Source of the DNA: Actinophytocola sp.
Lineage (GTDB): Bacteria; Actinomycetota; Actinomycetes; Mycobacteriales; Pseudonocardiaceae
NCBI RefSeq assembly: GCF_009379765.1
Contig: NZ_WHTD01000001.1
Coordinates: 1-64,000, forward strand
DNA length: 64,000 bases
Direction of reading: 5' to 3'
The notes under the pieces: generated by a model
The model's database searches: none
Told to the model about the DNA's origin: nothing
Seen by the model: only the letters and a program-made list of their open reading frames with translations
Program-made: the position numbers and the translations under genes
In this document: one piece after another, positions 7,737-17,100 of the stretch
How the letters are laid out: every line of letters starts with the position of its first letter
How positions within the stretch are numbered: the stretch's first letter is position 1

Positions 7737-7856
7737 GGGCGGTTGGCGCGGCGCCAGCGGAGTTCGAGTCGGCGGATGAGGTTGTGTTCGATCTCGGGTG
7801 CGACGTGGCTGTAGGTCTCCACCGACCGGTTCGCCAAGTGGTGTGCCTGAGGAACG
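7737..7856 (-). pseudogene. Tyrosine recombinase (integrase) C-terminal remnant
   Basis: The minus strand encodes HHLANRSVETYSHVAPEIEH, then NLIRRLELRWRRANRP. This resembles the end of phage/ICE-type tyrosine recombinases, where a nucleophilic Tyr sits in xxTYxHV. The preceding catalytic Arg/His box is only partly present and no full-length frame exists. It may be what is left of the integrase of an island that used the nearby tRNA as its attachment site. Confidence 0.45.
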
Positions 7857-7890
7857 GCTGACCGGTCGCCTGGCACGTCCCGGGCGTCGC

Positions 7891-8343
7891 TCAGCCGTGC
7901 CGGGGGCGCGTGCGCTGCATGCGGTACGCCAGGGCGGTCGTCACGGCGAGCACGATGATGCCGATCGACTCGACGACAAGCGTCGTCGGGACCAGTTGGC
8001 CGTCGAGCTTCTCGGCTATCCCGAAGAGCCCGACGGTCAGCGCGAGCACCAGCGCGAGCAGCGTACCCACGATGAACAACAAGCCGAGGACGCTCGCGAG
8101 CGGCAGTAGCCGCCGCGGCGCGGCAAGCATCGCGATCGCCAGGAGCAGCCCGCCGATGGCGTTGAGCACGAACAAGACGCCCAGCACGCCGCCTACCCCG
8201 TCGAGGACGAGGTAGAGATGGATCCCGCCCATCGCCAGGAGGGCCAGCGCGCTGAGGATCCGCCAGATGATCGGCAAGAGCAGCCCGCTCGGCCCCGCGT
8301 GGATGTAGCTCGAGTTGCCTTCGCCGGCGCTGATGGTTCCCAT
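7891..8343 (-). CDS. Small integral membrane protein, four predicted helices
   Basis: This 150-residue protein has four hydrophobic segments (about residues 22-45, 50-72, 78-105 and 115-138) and an Arg-rich C-terminus, RMQRTRPRHG. No signal sequence or catalytic motif is visible. The ATG is preceded by GGGAG at a good distance. I do not recognise a named family; similar small four-helix proteins occur widely in actinobacteria with unknown function. It is isolated between mobile-element debris. Confidence 0.65.
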   Translation of the reverse strand: MGTISAGEGNSSYIHAGPSGLLLPIIWRILSALALLAMGGIHLYLVLDGVGGVLGVLFVLNAIGGLLLAIAMLAAPRRLLPLASVLGLLFIVGTLLALVLALTVGLFGIAEKLDGQLVPTTLVVESIGIIVLAVTTALAYRMQRTRPRHG

Positions 8344-8565
8344 CGGAAACTCCCTTGGTCGCTTCTTTGGGCTCGATGTTCCCGTCGGGATCTACGCCTT
8401 GCTGCATGGAAAGGTTCAACTGCGCACCCGGTCAGCCCGACCTTCACCTACCGGCTGGCACCGATTCACCGTGTTTCTCGGTGTCGTGCGGAGCCGACGG
8501 TTGACGCGGTCGAGCACGACCCGACGGCCGCGCCGTCCCAATCGGTCCGAGCCGGAGCGGGTGTC

Positions 8566-8653
8566 GGACCAACCCCGCGTGGGCGGGGACGGCCACCGCT
8601 CCGGGTCGGCACCGCCCTGCCACGCGGGACCGCCCCGCGTGCGCGGGGAGCAC
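8566..8653 (-). CRISPR. Relic type I-E CRISPR array: two repeats, one spacer
   Basis: Two degenerate copies of a 28-nt type I-E-like repeat start exactly 61 bp apart on the plus strand (8566-8593 and 8627-8653). Both share GGACC and CCCCGCGTG-x-GCGGGGA; read on the minus strand this is GTGCTCCCCGCGCACGCGGGG plus GGTCC, with a GC-rich hairpin. The spacer is 8594-8626, 33 nt. An AT-rich stretch (8654-8680) lies on the minus-strand 5' side, where a leader should be. One repeat has lost a base and the other is altered at one end. No cas genes are in the window. Confidence 0.7.
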
Positions 8654-8796
8654 ATGACCTCTATATGATATATGAAGTTGATCTCGGAAGGACCACCTTC
8701 ACACCGGGGTTCTGCGCTCTTCTGTTGTATAGCAACGGATTCAGCGGGTCGCCAACCGCCGCCACAGACCACCGCTACCCACAGTCAACAACGGTT

Positions 8797-8872
8797 ACGC
8801 GGAAGAGCTCAATGGCAGAGGCAGGCGACCTAAAATCGCTTCAGTGTCGGTTCGAGTCCGGTCGGGGGCACC
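8797..8872 (+). tRNA. Degenerate tRNA-like sequence (pseudo-tRNA or att scar)
   Basis: A D-arm-like stretch (GAGCTCAATGGCAGAGG), an anticodon stem-loop (GGCGA-CCTAAAA-TCGCT, anticodon position UAA) and a canonical T-arm (GGTTCGAGTCC) are followed by acceptor strand CGGGGGC and ACC. The 5' acceptor does not pair with it, the D-arm has an extra G, and C replaces U33. The result is a 3' tRNA half with a damaged 5' half, as left when an island integrates at a tRNA 3' end. A functional tRNA-Leu seems unlikely. Confidence 0.5.
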
Positions 8873-10245
8873 TGCTTGGTGCGCCATTTGAGGATGAGGC
8901 TGGATATCAGGGTGCTGAGCACCGCCATGACCACCAACACGCTGAACAGCAAGCCGGTGAGCAGGCCGAGACTCAGGCCGATGTTCAGCATCACCAACTC
9001 GGTGACACCGCGACAGCTCATCATGACGGAAAGATCGACGGAGTCCCGGGTATTCAGCCCGGCCGCGCGGGCGCTGACACCGGTGGCGGCGAATTTCACG
9101 ACGATGGCGACAACCACGACGAGCACGCAGAAAACCAGTTCGTCGGAGCCACTGGCCGCATTGAAGACCATGCGCAGCCCGATCATCACGAAAAACAACG
9201 GCAGCAGCAGCCAGGACAGGGTGGATTTGATCCAGCCGGACAACTCGTGGAGTGTCCTCGACCTCGGCGTGATGATTCCGGCCAGCAGCGCACCGAGGAT
9301 CATGTGCACGCCAATGGCATCCGCGGCCAGTGCCGCGGCAACCAGCATGGCGAGGCAGGCCAGGACCAGCGCCACCGGGCCGAGCCTGCCATCGTCCGTG
9401 GCACGCGCGAGGCGGGCCAGCAACGGCCGCACCACGACCGCCATCAGCACCGCCAGTGCGACAAGCAACAGAACGGTGCGCGCCAACGAGAGCAACGTCC
9501 CGCCGCGCGCCAGGATCACTACCACCGCGAGCACCAGCCACGCGGTCACATCGCAGACCGCGGCGCTGCCGAGGCCGATCGTGCCGATCCGGGTGTTGTT
9601 CAGCCCGCACTCGTCGAGGACCCTGGCCAACACCGGTAACGCGGTGACGCTCAGTGCCAGGCCGAGGAACAACGCGAACGCACCGGTGGACAACCCTGCC
9701 GGGTGGAACACGGCGGGCAGCGCGAACGCCAGCAGGACACCGGCCAGCAGGGGGCCGGCAATGGTGCCGTGTCCGACAATCACCGAGATGGGACCGGATC
9801 TGCGGAGTGTCGGCAGCGACAGCTCCAGACCGATGACGAACATGAAGAGGACAACGCCCAGTTGTGCGATCGCGTCCATGAAGCCGAGCGCCTGCGGGGT
9901 GAAGATCGCGACCTGCAGGCTCGGCGCGACCGCACCGAGCACGGACGGACCGAGCACGATCCCCGCGGCCATTTCGCCGACCAGGCGTGGTTGACCGAAT
10001 CGCTGGCACAACAACCCAAGGCCGTGCGCGGCGAGCAGCGCGAGCAGCATCGCCAGTGCGAGCGTGAACACGGAATCGGTTGCCTGCCCACTGTCATGTC
10101 CAGGGCCGGGAGCCCGGATGTTGTTCGTGATCACGAGATACACGGCGAGCACGGGAAGCACCACGACGATCAGGTAGACGATGGCCACCCGCAGCGCCCG
10201 CCGCGCCGGCACAGACGGGTCAGGATCGAGCTGTTCAGTGACCAC
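8830..10245 (-). CDS. Cation:proton antiporter (CPA2/KefB-like)
   Basis: This 471-residue membrane protein has about 12-13 hydrophobic helices and typical CPA2 signatures: GQPRLVGEMAAGIVLGPSVL near residue 85, QLGVVLFMFVIGLEL at about 125, and paired LSVTALPVLARVL. It is expected to exchange Na+ or K+ for H+. There is no C-terminal RCK/TrkA domain. It is the last gene of the minus-strand operon after halogenase, P450 and ferredoxin (61-bp gap), suggesting a role in self-protection or transport. The last residues (PPTGLEPTLKRF) are antisense tRNA sequence, so the natural C-terminus was probably replaced. Confidence 0.82.
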   Translation of the reverse strand: MVTEQLDPDPSVPARRALRVAIVYLIVVVLPVLAVYLVITNNIRAPGPGHDSGQATDSVFTLALAMLLALLAAHGLGLLCQRFGQPRLVGEMAAGIVLGPSVLGAVAPSLQVAIFTPQALGFMDAIAQLGVVLFMFVIGLELSLPTLRRSGPISVIVGHGTIAGPLLAGVLLAFALPAVFHPAGLSTGAFALFLGLALSVTALPVLARVLDECGLNNTRIGTIGLGSAAVCDVTAWLVLAVVVILARGGTLLSLARTVLLLVALAVLMAVVVRPLLARLARATDDGRLGPVALVLACLAMLVAAALAADAIGVHMILGALLAGIITPRSRTLHELSGWIKSTLSWLLLPLFFVMIGLRMVFNAASGSDELVFCVLVVVVAIVVKFAATGVSARAAGLNTRDSVDLSVMMSCRGVTELVMLNIGLSLGLLTGLLFSVLVVMAVLSTLISSLILKWRTKQVPPTGLEPTLKRF

Positions 10246-10306
10246 GATGATTCTCCCGTTACCCGGATTCCACTGTGGACGGAAGCCATTGTCGACGGGC
10301 CGGTGG

Positions 10307-10501
10307 CTACTCCTCGACGGACAGCGCGCGCGCCGGGCAGAGCTGGATCGCCTGCCGCACGGCGTCCTCGGTTCCTGGCGTCACCTCGTTGACGAGCAGA
10401 TCCACCAGCCCGTCCTCCTCGGCCTGGTCGAATATCGTTGGTGCGACGAAGAAGCACTGTCCCGCTGAGACACAGATGTCCCGGTCGGCGAGGATCCGCA
10501 C
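10307..10501 (-). CDS. 3Fe-4S ferredoxin (P450 redox partner)
   Basis: This 64-residue ferredoxin of the single-cluster type has cysteines at CVSAGQC and CPARAL, with CxxxxxC-xn-CP spacing typical of 3Fe-4S ferredoxins that serve bacterial P450s. The start is GTG 10501, with AGAGGAG upstream inside the P450 stop region. The P450 stop codon ends 2 bases before this start, so the two are coupled. It is expected to deliver electrons to the adjacent P450; no dedicated reductase is in the cluster. Confidence 0.9.
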   Translation of the reverse strand: MRILADRDICVSAGQCFFVAPTIFDQAEEDGLVDLLVNEVTPGTEDAVRQAIQLCPARALSVEE

Positions 10502-10503
10502 GG

Positions 10504-11751
10504 TCAGCTCCTCTGATCGCTCGTGTCCGGGTCCCACGTGACGGGCACGCTGTACACGCCGTAGAGACTGGCGTCGTACTTGAAGGGCAGTTCGTCGACC
10601 GATGCGGCGAGTCGCAGGGTCGGCACCCTGGAGAACAGCGTCCTGAACACGATCTCCAGTTCCAGTTTGGCCAGATGCTGGCCGAGGCACTGGTGTGCGC
10701 CGTGGCCGAAGGCGACGTGGTGCTTGGCCCCGCGGCGGATGTCGAACCGCTCCGGGTGCGGGTAGACCTCACCGTCCCAGTTCGCCGCGACGGAGACACA
10801 GATGACCCCGTCACCCTTGCGCATCACGACGCCGCCGATCTCGATGTCCTCCACGACCGCACGCGACATGTCCGCGATGCCGAAATAGCGCAGCGTCTCG
10901 TCGACCGCGTTGCCGATGAGATCGGGTTCTTCGCGGAGCAGCGCCAGCTGGTCGGGATTCTCGAGCAGGGCCAGCGTGCCGAGTGAGATCATGTCCGCGC
11001 TCGTGACGTGTCCGGCGATCAGCAGCAACCGGGCCAGGTTCGCGATGTCCTCCCGGGACATGAGCGCCTCGTCGCGGTTCTTCACGATCAGGCGGCCGAG
11101 CAGGTCGTCGGTCGGGTCCTTCTCCTTGGCCACGACCAGCTCGCCGAGGTAGGCGACGAGCTCCTGTCCCGCCGCCGCCCTGACCTCCGGGCTGTTGCCG
11201 CGGCCGACGATGCGCTGGGAGATCGGCTGGAAGAACTCGCGGTCGGGGTAGGGGATTCCGAGCAGTTCGGAGATCACCAGTGACGGCACCGGCATCGACA
11301 GTTCGGTGACCAGGTCCGCGGGACGGCCCGCGGCGAGCAGCGCGTCGACCCGCTGGTCCACGATTTCCTGGATGCCCTGGCGCAGCACCTGCATCCGCTT
11401 CACCGTGAACTCCGGCATCAGCATGCGCCGGTGCGCAGGATGCTCGGGCGGGTCCATCGAGATCAGCGACAGGTTCAGCTGCTTGAGCGCACCAGGAGGA
11501 ACCGGCAGTGTGAGCGGGAATCCCGGCCTGGTGCGATCCGAACTCGTCCGCGAGTCAGTGAGCAGCGCTCGCACCTCTTCGTACCGGGTCACCAGCCACG
11601 CGGTCTGACCGGTCGGCAGGGTGACTTGGGAGACCGGCTGCTCGGCCCGCAGCGTCGCGTACTGTGCGGGCGGGTGCATGGGGCACTCGCGTGACATCGG
11701 GAATGCCGGCGACTGTTCGGTGGTGGTGTCTGCGACGGTGGGATCGGTCAT
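10504..11751 (-). CDS. Cytochrome P450 (CYP107-like)
   Basis: This soluble 415-residue monooxygenase has the I-helix oxygen-binding motif AGHVT at residues 246-250, the K-helix ETLR at 285-288 and the heme loop FGHGAHQC with ligand Cys355. Length and order are normal for bacterial class I P450s of polyketide clusters. It lies 12 bp after the halogenase-like gene and is coupled to a ferredoxin, so it probably performs a post-PKS hydroxylation or epoxidation of the product of this cluster. The exact site cannot be read from sequence. Classification as CYP107-like is by general appearance only. Confidence 0.93.
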   Translation of the reverse strand: MTDPTVADTTTEQSPAFPMSRECPMHPPAQYATLRAEQPVSQVTLPTGQTAWLVTRYEEVRALLTDSRTSSDRTRPGFPLTLPVPPGALKQLNLSLISMDPPEHPAHRRMLMPEFTVKRMQVLRQGIQEIVDQRVDALLAAGRPADLVTELSMPVPSLVISELLGIPYPDREFFQPISQRIVGRGNSPEVRAAAGQELVAYLGELVVAKEKDPTDDLLGRLIVKNRDEALMSREDIANLARLLLIAGHVTSADMISLGTLALLENPDQLALLREEPDLIGNAVDETLRYFGIADMSRAVVEDIEIGGVVMRKGDGVICVSVAANWDGEVYPHPERFDIRRGAKHHVAFGHGAHQCLGQHLAKLELEIVFRTLFSRVPTLRLAASVDELPFKYDASLYGVYSVPVTWDPDTSDQRS

Positions 11752-11763
11752 CGGTGCGCTTCC

Positions 11764-13575
11764 TCATCCTCGATCAACTGATGGAGACTTCGGGCGGGAC
11801 CTGAATCCGGTGAACACATGGCGAGCACGGCGCAGTCCGGTGTCCACGACGTCGTACGCCACCGCGTGCCAGATGATCGGCAGCAGGAACGACCCGAATC
11901 GAGCGAGCAGCCACGGCAGCCTCGCGGACAGGTCCGGCGACATGAACGCCGGTTCGGTGATCGCCGGCGGCGTGATGTGCGGCCTTCGCAGCACATTCAG
12001 GAACGGCAGCCGCCAGATGGCCGGAACCGGAGCGTCCGGCCGCATGACTCCGGTGGCCGGCCGGAGGTGAACGCCGTGCGCGGTACGCCACCGCGCGCGC
12101 CGGGACAGTCCGGCGCGGTACCGGTCGAACTTCTCGGCGACGACGAGCGGATCCAGCTTTCCCCACGGGGAACTCTGGGACAGCGAGAAGCTGCGGCTGA
12201 GCCGCCGGCGGAGCTCCCGTGCGCGTGGCGACTCGGTCTCGGTGTACCCGCCGGTCTCGTGCAGCCAGGTGGCGACCCGGAACCGGTCGGCGAGGAACGC
12301 CCCGAAGATCAGGTAGTCCAGCAGGTGATCGAGGATGAAGAACCGGCTGTCGGACATGGCGGGGCCGTACTTGTACTTGACCATGCCCCGCATGATCTGC
12401 CAGTCGGCGAGGGCTGCCCGGTTGACGTGATCGATGTACCCGGTGTCGAGCACCTTGTCCCGCAGGTCGCGTTCGGCGATGTTCGCCGCATGCCACGAAT
12501 AGACCATGGCCAGCGACATTCCCTGGCTGTAGTACGCGTCGATGATCGAGGCCGCGTCACCGGCGATCGCATAGCGCTTCGCCGAGACATACGTGTCGGT
12601 GATGTGCTGGACCTTGCGATACGCACCGAAGTCGAGCATCTCCGCATCGGTCAGGAAGTCGAGCACGGGGTAGCGCTTGATGACCTCCCAGAACGTGTCA
12701 CGCATGTTGCCGGTGAACTCCGGTCGGTTCCGGTCGAAGCTCACTCCCACGCTGATCCGGTTGCCTGCCAACCGGATGATCCAGATCCAGTAGCCGTTTC
12801 CCCACAGGTGCAGGGTGTCCAGGTCGCGGCGGATCGTGCTGCCGTCGGGGAAGTCGAAGTTCCATCGGTCGTCGGATTCGTCGAACGGAGCGCTGAACTG
12901 GGCCCATACGGCCGAGGTGGTGAACCCGTCGTCGAGTGGCACGTCGTGGTTCATCTTCTTCACCATGAGCTGTGCCCGGCCGGAACAGTCGATCAGCCAA
13001 CGCGCGTGAACCGTCCCGGTGCTGGTGTTGTCCCGGGACCGCCAGGTGATCTGATGGTTCGTCGTGTCGTCGCCGAGCTGGATGTCCCGGACGAGCCCGC
13101 GGTCGAGAAACGTGATCTTCGGGAAGTCGTCAAGATGCGCACGCAGCTTGGCCTCGATCTCCGGACGCACGATCTGCGCGTCATCGAACATCACCCGCCC
13201 GAACTTCTTGGCCGTCATGCTGTCGCGCCAGCGTTGCGGCAGATCCCCCTGGAAGCCGAACTCCGCGACGTTGCGGTCGAACGCCGGCCTCCCCTCCATG
13301 CCGTAGGTGAACCACACACCGCGCTTGACGAACGACTCACTGATGGTCTCGTCGAGATCGCAGACCGTCCGCAGGAAGGCGTTGCTGGAACCGAAAAGCG
13401 ACTCTCCGACCTTGTAGTTGCTCTTCGATCGAGGTGTCAACTCGTCGACGAGGGCGACACTGAAACCACGCTTCGCATACTGGATCGCGTTGTACAGGCC
13501 GATGATGCCGGCGCCGACGACGCACACATCGGCGGACAGTGTGGAGCCGGGCATCGTGTCAGGTGCGTGTGTCAA
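11764..13575 (-). CDS. Flavin-dependent halogenase-like FAD monooxygenase
   Basis: This 603-residue protein has an N-terminal FAD dinucleotide fold (VCVVGAGIIGLYNAIQYAKR, about residues 17-36), KVGESLFGSSNAFLR as in flavin halogenases, and FVKRGVWFTYG, where Lys84 matches the catalytic lysine position. The WxWxIP signature appears as WIWIIR at residues 263-268, keeping both tryptophans but not the proline. GDAASIIDAYYSQGM is the second FAD motif. A roughly 180-residue C-terminal part ends in a hydrophobic segment. It probably chlorinates the polyketide, though a related oxidase role is possible. The start is TTG 13575; ATG 13554 is an alternative. It is the first gene of the operon. Confidence 0.75.
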   Translation of the reverse strand: MTHAPDTMPGSTLSADVCVVGAGIIGLYNAIQYAKRGFSVALVDELTPRSKSNYKVGESLFGSSNAFLRTVCDLDETISESFVKRGVWFTYGMEGRPAFDRNVAEFGFQGDLPQRWRDSMTAKKFGRVMFDDAQIVRPEIEAKLRAHLDDFPKITFLDRGLVRDIQLGDDTTNHQITWRSRDNTSTGTVHARWLIDCSGRAQLMVKKMNHDVPLDDGFTTSAVWAQFSAPFDESDDRWNFDFPDGSTIRRDLDTLHLWGNGYWIWIIRLAGNRISVGVSFDRNRPEFTGNMRDTFWEVIKRYPVLDFLTDAEMLDFGAYRKVQHITDTYVSAKRYAIAGDAASIIDAYYSQGMSLAMVYSWHAANIAERDLRDKVLDTGYIDHVNRAALADWQIMRGMVKYKYGPAMSDSRFFILDHLLDYLIFGAFLADRFRVATWLHETGGYTETESPRARELRRRLSRSFSLSQSSPWGKLDPLVVAEKFDRYRAGLSRRARWRTAHGVHLRPATGVMRPDAPVPAIWRLPFLNVLRRPHITPPAITEPAFMSPDLSARLPWLLARFGSFLLPIIWHAVAYDVVDTGLRRARHVFTGFRSRPKSPSVDRG

Positions 13576-14150
13576 AGTGTCTCACCGTCTGTCTCTGTCC
13601 TGCCGCGGAGCGCGGAAACCGGCGACCGGAGATGAGTCACCGGTCGTCTCGTCGTGAAGTCCACCGGGGATGCCAACGGTCCGGTCGGCGGTGCCGTGAG
13701 GACGACCGACGGTTCTGTCACGCGGTCGCCGAGGGGATGATCAAGAGCTGGCCGAGGGCGGATAATCGTTGCGCAGGCACAACTCGGTCAGGAGGGAGAG
13801 CGTGACATCGCGGTGCCACGGAAGTCAAGAGGGCTCCGGGGTTTGCCGGCGATCACGGGCCTCCGGTGTCGCTCGTGTCCGATCCCCGCAGAGGTCGAAG
13901 TGGTGATTCTCCGCCGTCGAAGGTGATGTTGACATCGAGATCTGCCCCGTGTCACACTGCCTCCCGGTCTCGTCTGTGGTTTTCGCACCTGACCGGCGCC
14001 TGGGGCGGCGACGTCGAAGAATCATCGAGACACCCAAATCGCCATTCGCGTGCAGTTGGTCGGTGTCCGTTGACCCTCGCATGATCGGCGATGCGGCGGC
14101 GCCGACCGCATTCGAAATGACACCGGGCGGAAGACGTAGGGGATCAGCCA
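13576..14150. promoter_or_regulatory. Divergent promoter region between tailoring and PKS operons
   Basis: This 575-bp stretch between divergent genes shows no supported coding sequence. A TTGACA at 13929-13934 with a weak downstream -10 could drive the plus-strand PKS operon, leaving a leader of nearly 190 nt. A GATAAT near 13760 is another candidate. No clear operator palindrome was found. The absence of a regulator gene here implies control from outside the window. Confidence 0.4.
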
Positions 14151-17100
14151 GTGAATCCTGCTTTGGTCTTTATGTTTTCCGGACAGGGGTCCCAATATTA
14201 CGGCATGGGACGCGAACTGTACTCCTCGTCTCCGGTGTTCGCGCGGAAAATGCGATCTCTGAGCGGGTTGTTCGCTGGTTTCGGGCTCCCCGACCTGGTC
14301 GCGGAAATCTATCGCGAAGATCGGACGTCGGCGCACGTATTCGACCGTTTCGACCACACTCACCCGGCAATCCTCATGATCGAGCTCTCCCTGGTGGAAC
14401 TGCTGCGTTCCGAGGGGATCGAGCCGGAATACGTGCTGGGAGCGAGCCTCGGTGAGTTCGCCGCGGCCACCGTGGCCGGCGTCCTGGACGTCGAGGAACT
14501 CGCGTACTCGATCGCGGAGCAGGTGCGGCTGGTCGAGCGGCACTGTCCGGAGGGCCGGATGATCTCCGTCCTCGACAGGGTCGACGACTACCGCGTGCAA
14601 GGTCGGAGCGGCCAGATGGCCTCGGACCAGGCCGTACCCGGCGAACTCGAGCTGGCCGCGGTCTACTCCGACGAACACTTCGTGCTGTCCGGGTCGCCGG
14701 CGGAGGTGGCGCGGCAGGAGAAGATCCTGCGCGGTCGCGGAGTGGTCTGCCAGCGGTTGCCGGTGCGGTATCCGTTCCACTCGCCGCTGATGGACGTCGC
14801 GGCCGAGCCGTACGGCGCCGCGCTGTCCGGCCTCTCGATCCGGCAGCCGAGGATCCCGTTCGTTTCCTGTGCGACCGGTGACCGCCTGGATACCGTTCAG
14901 CGGCAACATTTCTGGCGCATGGTACGGGACCCGATCGATTTTCGGCAGGCGATTCGCCGTCTCGAGGATTGCGAAGAACCGATGCTGTATCTCGACATCG
15001 GTGCGTCGTCGACGATGGCGAACTTCGCCGGCCGCAACGTCCTACCGGGGTCGGGGTCCCGTGCGATGGGGTTGATCGATCCGTTCTTCGGTCGCGGAAA
15101 GGAGACCGAGAAGATCCGCGAGTTGCGGAAGCAATTCGGCCGGAACCGAAGGCCGGTGCGGAGCAAACCTAGTGGAGTGCGAATGAAAGCGGTTGTCTTT
15201 CCTGGGCAGGGTGCGCATTCACGTGGCATGGGCAGCGGCCTGTTCGAACGATTTCCGGACCTGGTTTCGATCGCCGACCAGATTCTCGGCTATTCGATCG
15301 CGGAGCTGTGTTCCGCGGACCCGGATGGCCGGCTCGACAACACCGAGTTCACGCAACCGGCCATCTACGCGGTTTCTGTCCTCGCGTATCTCGCGGCCGC
15401 GGAGGACGACCGGCCCGGCGCGGACTACTTCGCCGGACACAGCCTGGGGGAGTACGCGGCACTGTTCGCCGCCGGCGCGTTCGACTTCGGCACCGGCCTG
15501 CGCCTGGTGCGGGAGCGCGGAAGACTGATGGGGCAGATGGTGGACGGCGGGATGGCGGCAGTCATCGGGCTCGACGAGGAAGCCGTCCGCCGGCTACTCG
15601 ACGAACACGGTCTGACCGAGCTGGATGTCGCCAACTACAACGCGCCGGACCAACTGGTGCTGTCGGGACCGCGTGACCTCGTTCGCGAGGCTCGGGAGAC
15701 CTTCACCGAAGCCGGTGCGCGTGGTTATGTTCCGCTGCGGGTCGGTGGCGCGTTCCACTCGCGCTACATGGAGCCGGCGCGACGCGACTTCGACCGGTTC
15801 CTGGAAACCGTGACGTTCGGCTCGCTGTCGGTTCCGGTGATCGCGAACGTCACCGGTCGAGAGTACGACGAGTCCGACATCCGGCGGCTGCTCGGCGAGC
15901 AACTGGTGCGCCCGGTGCGCTGGGAACAGAGCGTCCGGCATCTGCTGGCCTCGGGGGTGACCGACTTCGCCGAGGTCGGGCCGGGGTCCGCGCTCACCAA
16001 GATGATCGACAACATCAGGCGGGCCGCGCCGGATGTTCCGGTCCAGCCGACTCCCGTTCAACCGGAGTCGAAGACCGGCGGCCTCGACCCGCGATCGCTG
16101 GGCAGCAGCACGTTCCGGCAGACCTACCGGACCCGGTACGCGTACGTCTGCGGCTCGATGTACCGCGGGATCGCGTCCACGGATCTCGTCGTCCGCGCCG
16201 CGCGTGCCGGGCTGCTCGCCTTCTTCGGCAGCGGCGGTCTCGCGCCGGCGGCGATCGCGTCGGCGATCGACGAGATCCACGCGCGACTCCCTTCCACGGC
16301 GCCGGTCGGCGTGAACCTGGTCCACAACCCCACCTTTCCCTCGGCGGAGGACGAGACCGTCGATGTTCTTCTCGCCCGCGGTGTCCGGACGATGGAGGCC
16401 TCGGCGTTCATGAACATCACCCCGGCGCTGGTGCGCTACCGGCTCAACGGTCTCACCAAGGGAACCGACGGCGAGGTGCGCATCGCCAACCGGATCCTCG
16501 CGAAGGTGTCCCGGCCGGAGGTGGCGGAGAGCTTCCTGTGCCCGCCACCGGACCGGTTGGTGGGCCAGTTGGAACAGCAGGGCGTGGTGACCCCGGAGCA
16601 GGCGGCACTGGCCGCGCGGGTTCCGATGGCCGACGATCTGTGCGTCGAGGCGGACTCGGGTGGGCACACGGATCGCGGCAGCCTGCTGGTGCTGTTCCCG
16701 ACCATGGTGCGGCTGCGCGACCGGATGGTCGACCAGTACGGGTACCCGACCCCGATCGGCGTCGGCGCCGCCGGGGGGATCGGCACGCCGGAGGCGGCCG
16801 CGGCCGGTTTCCTGCTCGGAGCCGACTTCGTCCTCACCGGCTCCATCAACCAGTGCACGGTCGAGGCCGGGATGAGCGATCTTGCCAAGGACCTGCTCGC
16901 GCAGATCAACGTGCAGGACACCGACTACGCACCCGCAGGAGACATGTTCGAGCTCGGTGCGCAGGTGCAGGTGCTCAAGCGAGGTGTCTTCTTCCCTGCT
17001 CGCGCCAGGAAGCTGTACGAGTTGTACCGCAGGCACGAGTCACTGGACGAGATCCCGCAGGACACCAGGAGTCTGATCGAGCGGCGCTACTTCCACCGGA

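Noticed and set aside
8218-9639. 473-codon plus-strand frame over the antiporter and CRISPR relic
   Set aside because: It consists of His/Gln/Glu-rich antisense of a membrane protein and also crosses the tRNA-like sequence.
11818-13635. 605-codon plus-strand frame over the halogenase gene
   Set aside because: It is antisense to a clear flavoprotein with intact motifs and has no recognisable domain of its own.
13576-14150. Small ORFs in the divergent promoter region (for example 13825-14082 minus)
   Set aside because: They have no ribosome site or recognisable protein features, and the position suits a promoter region.
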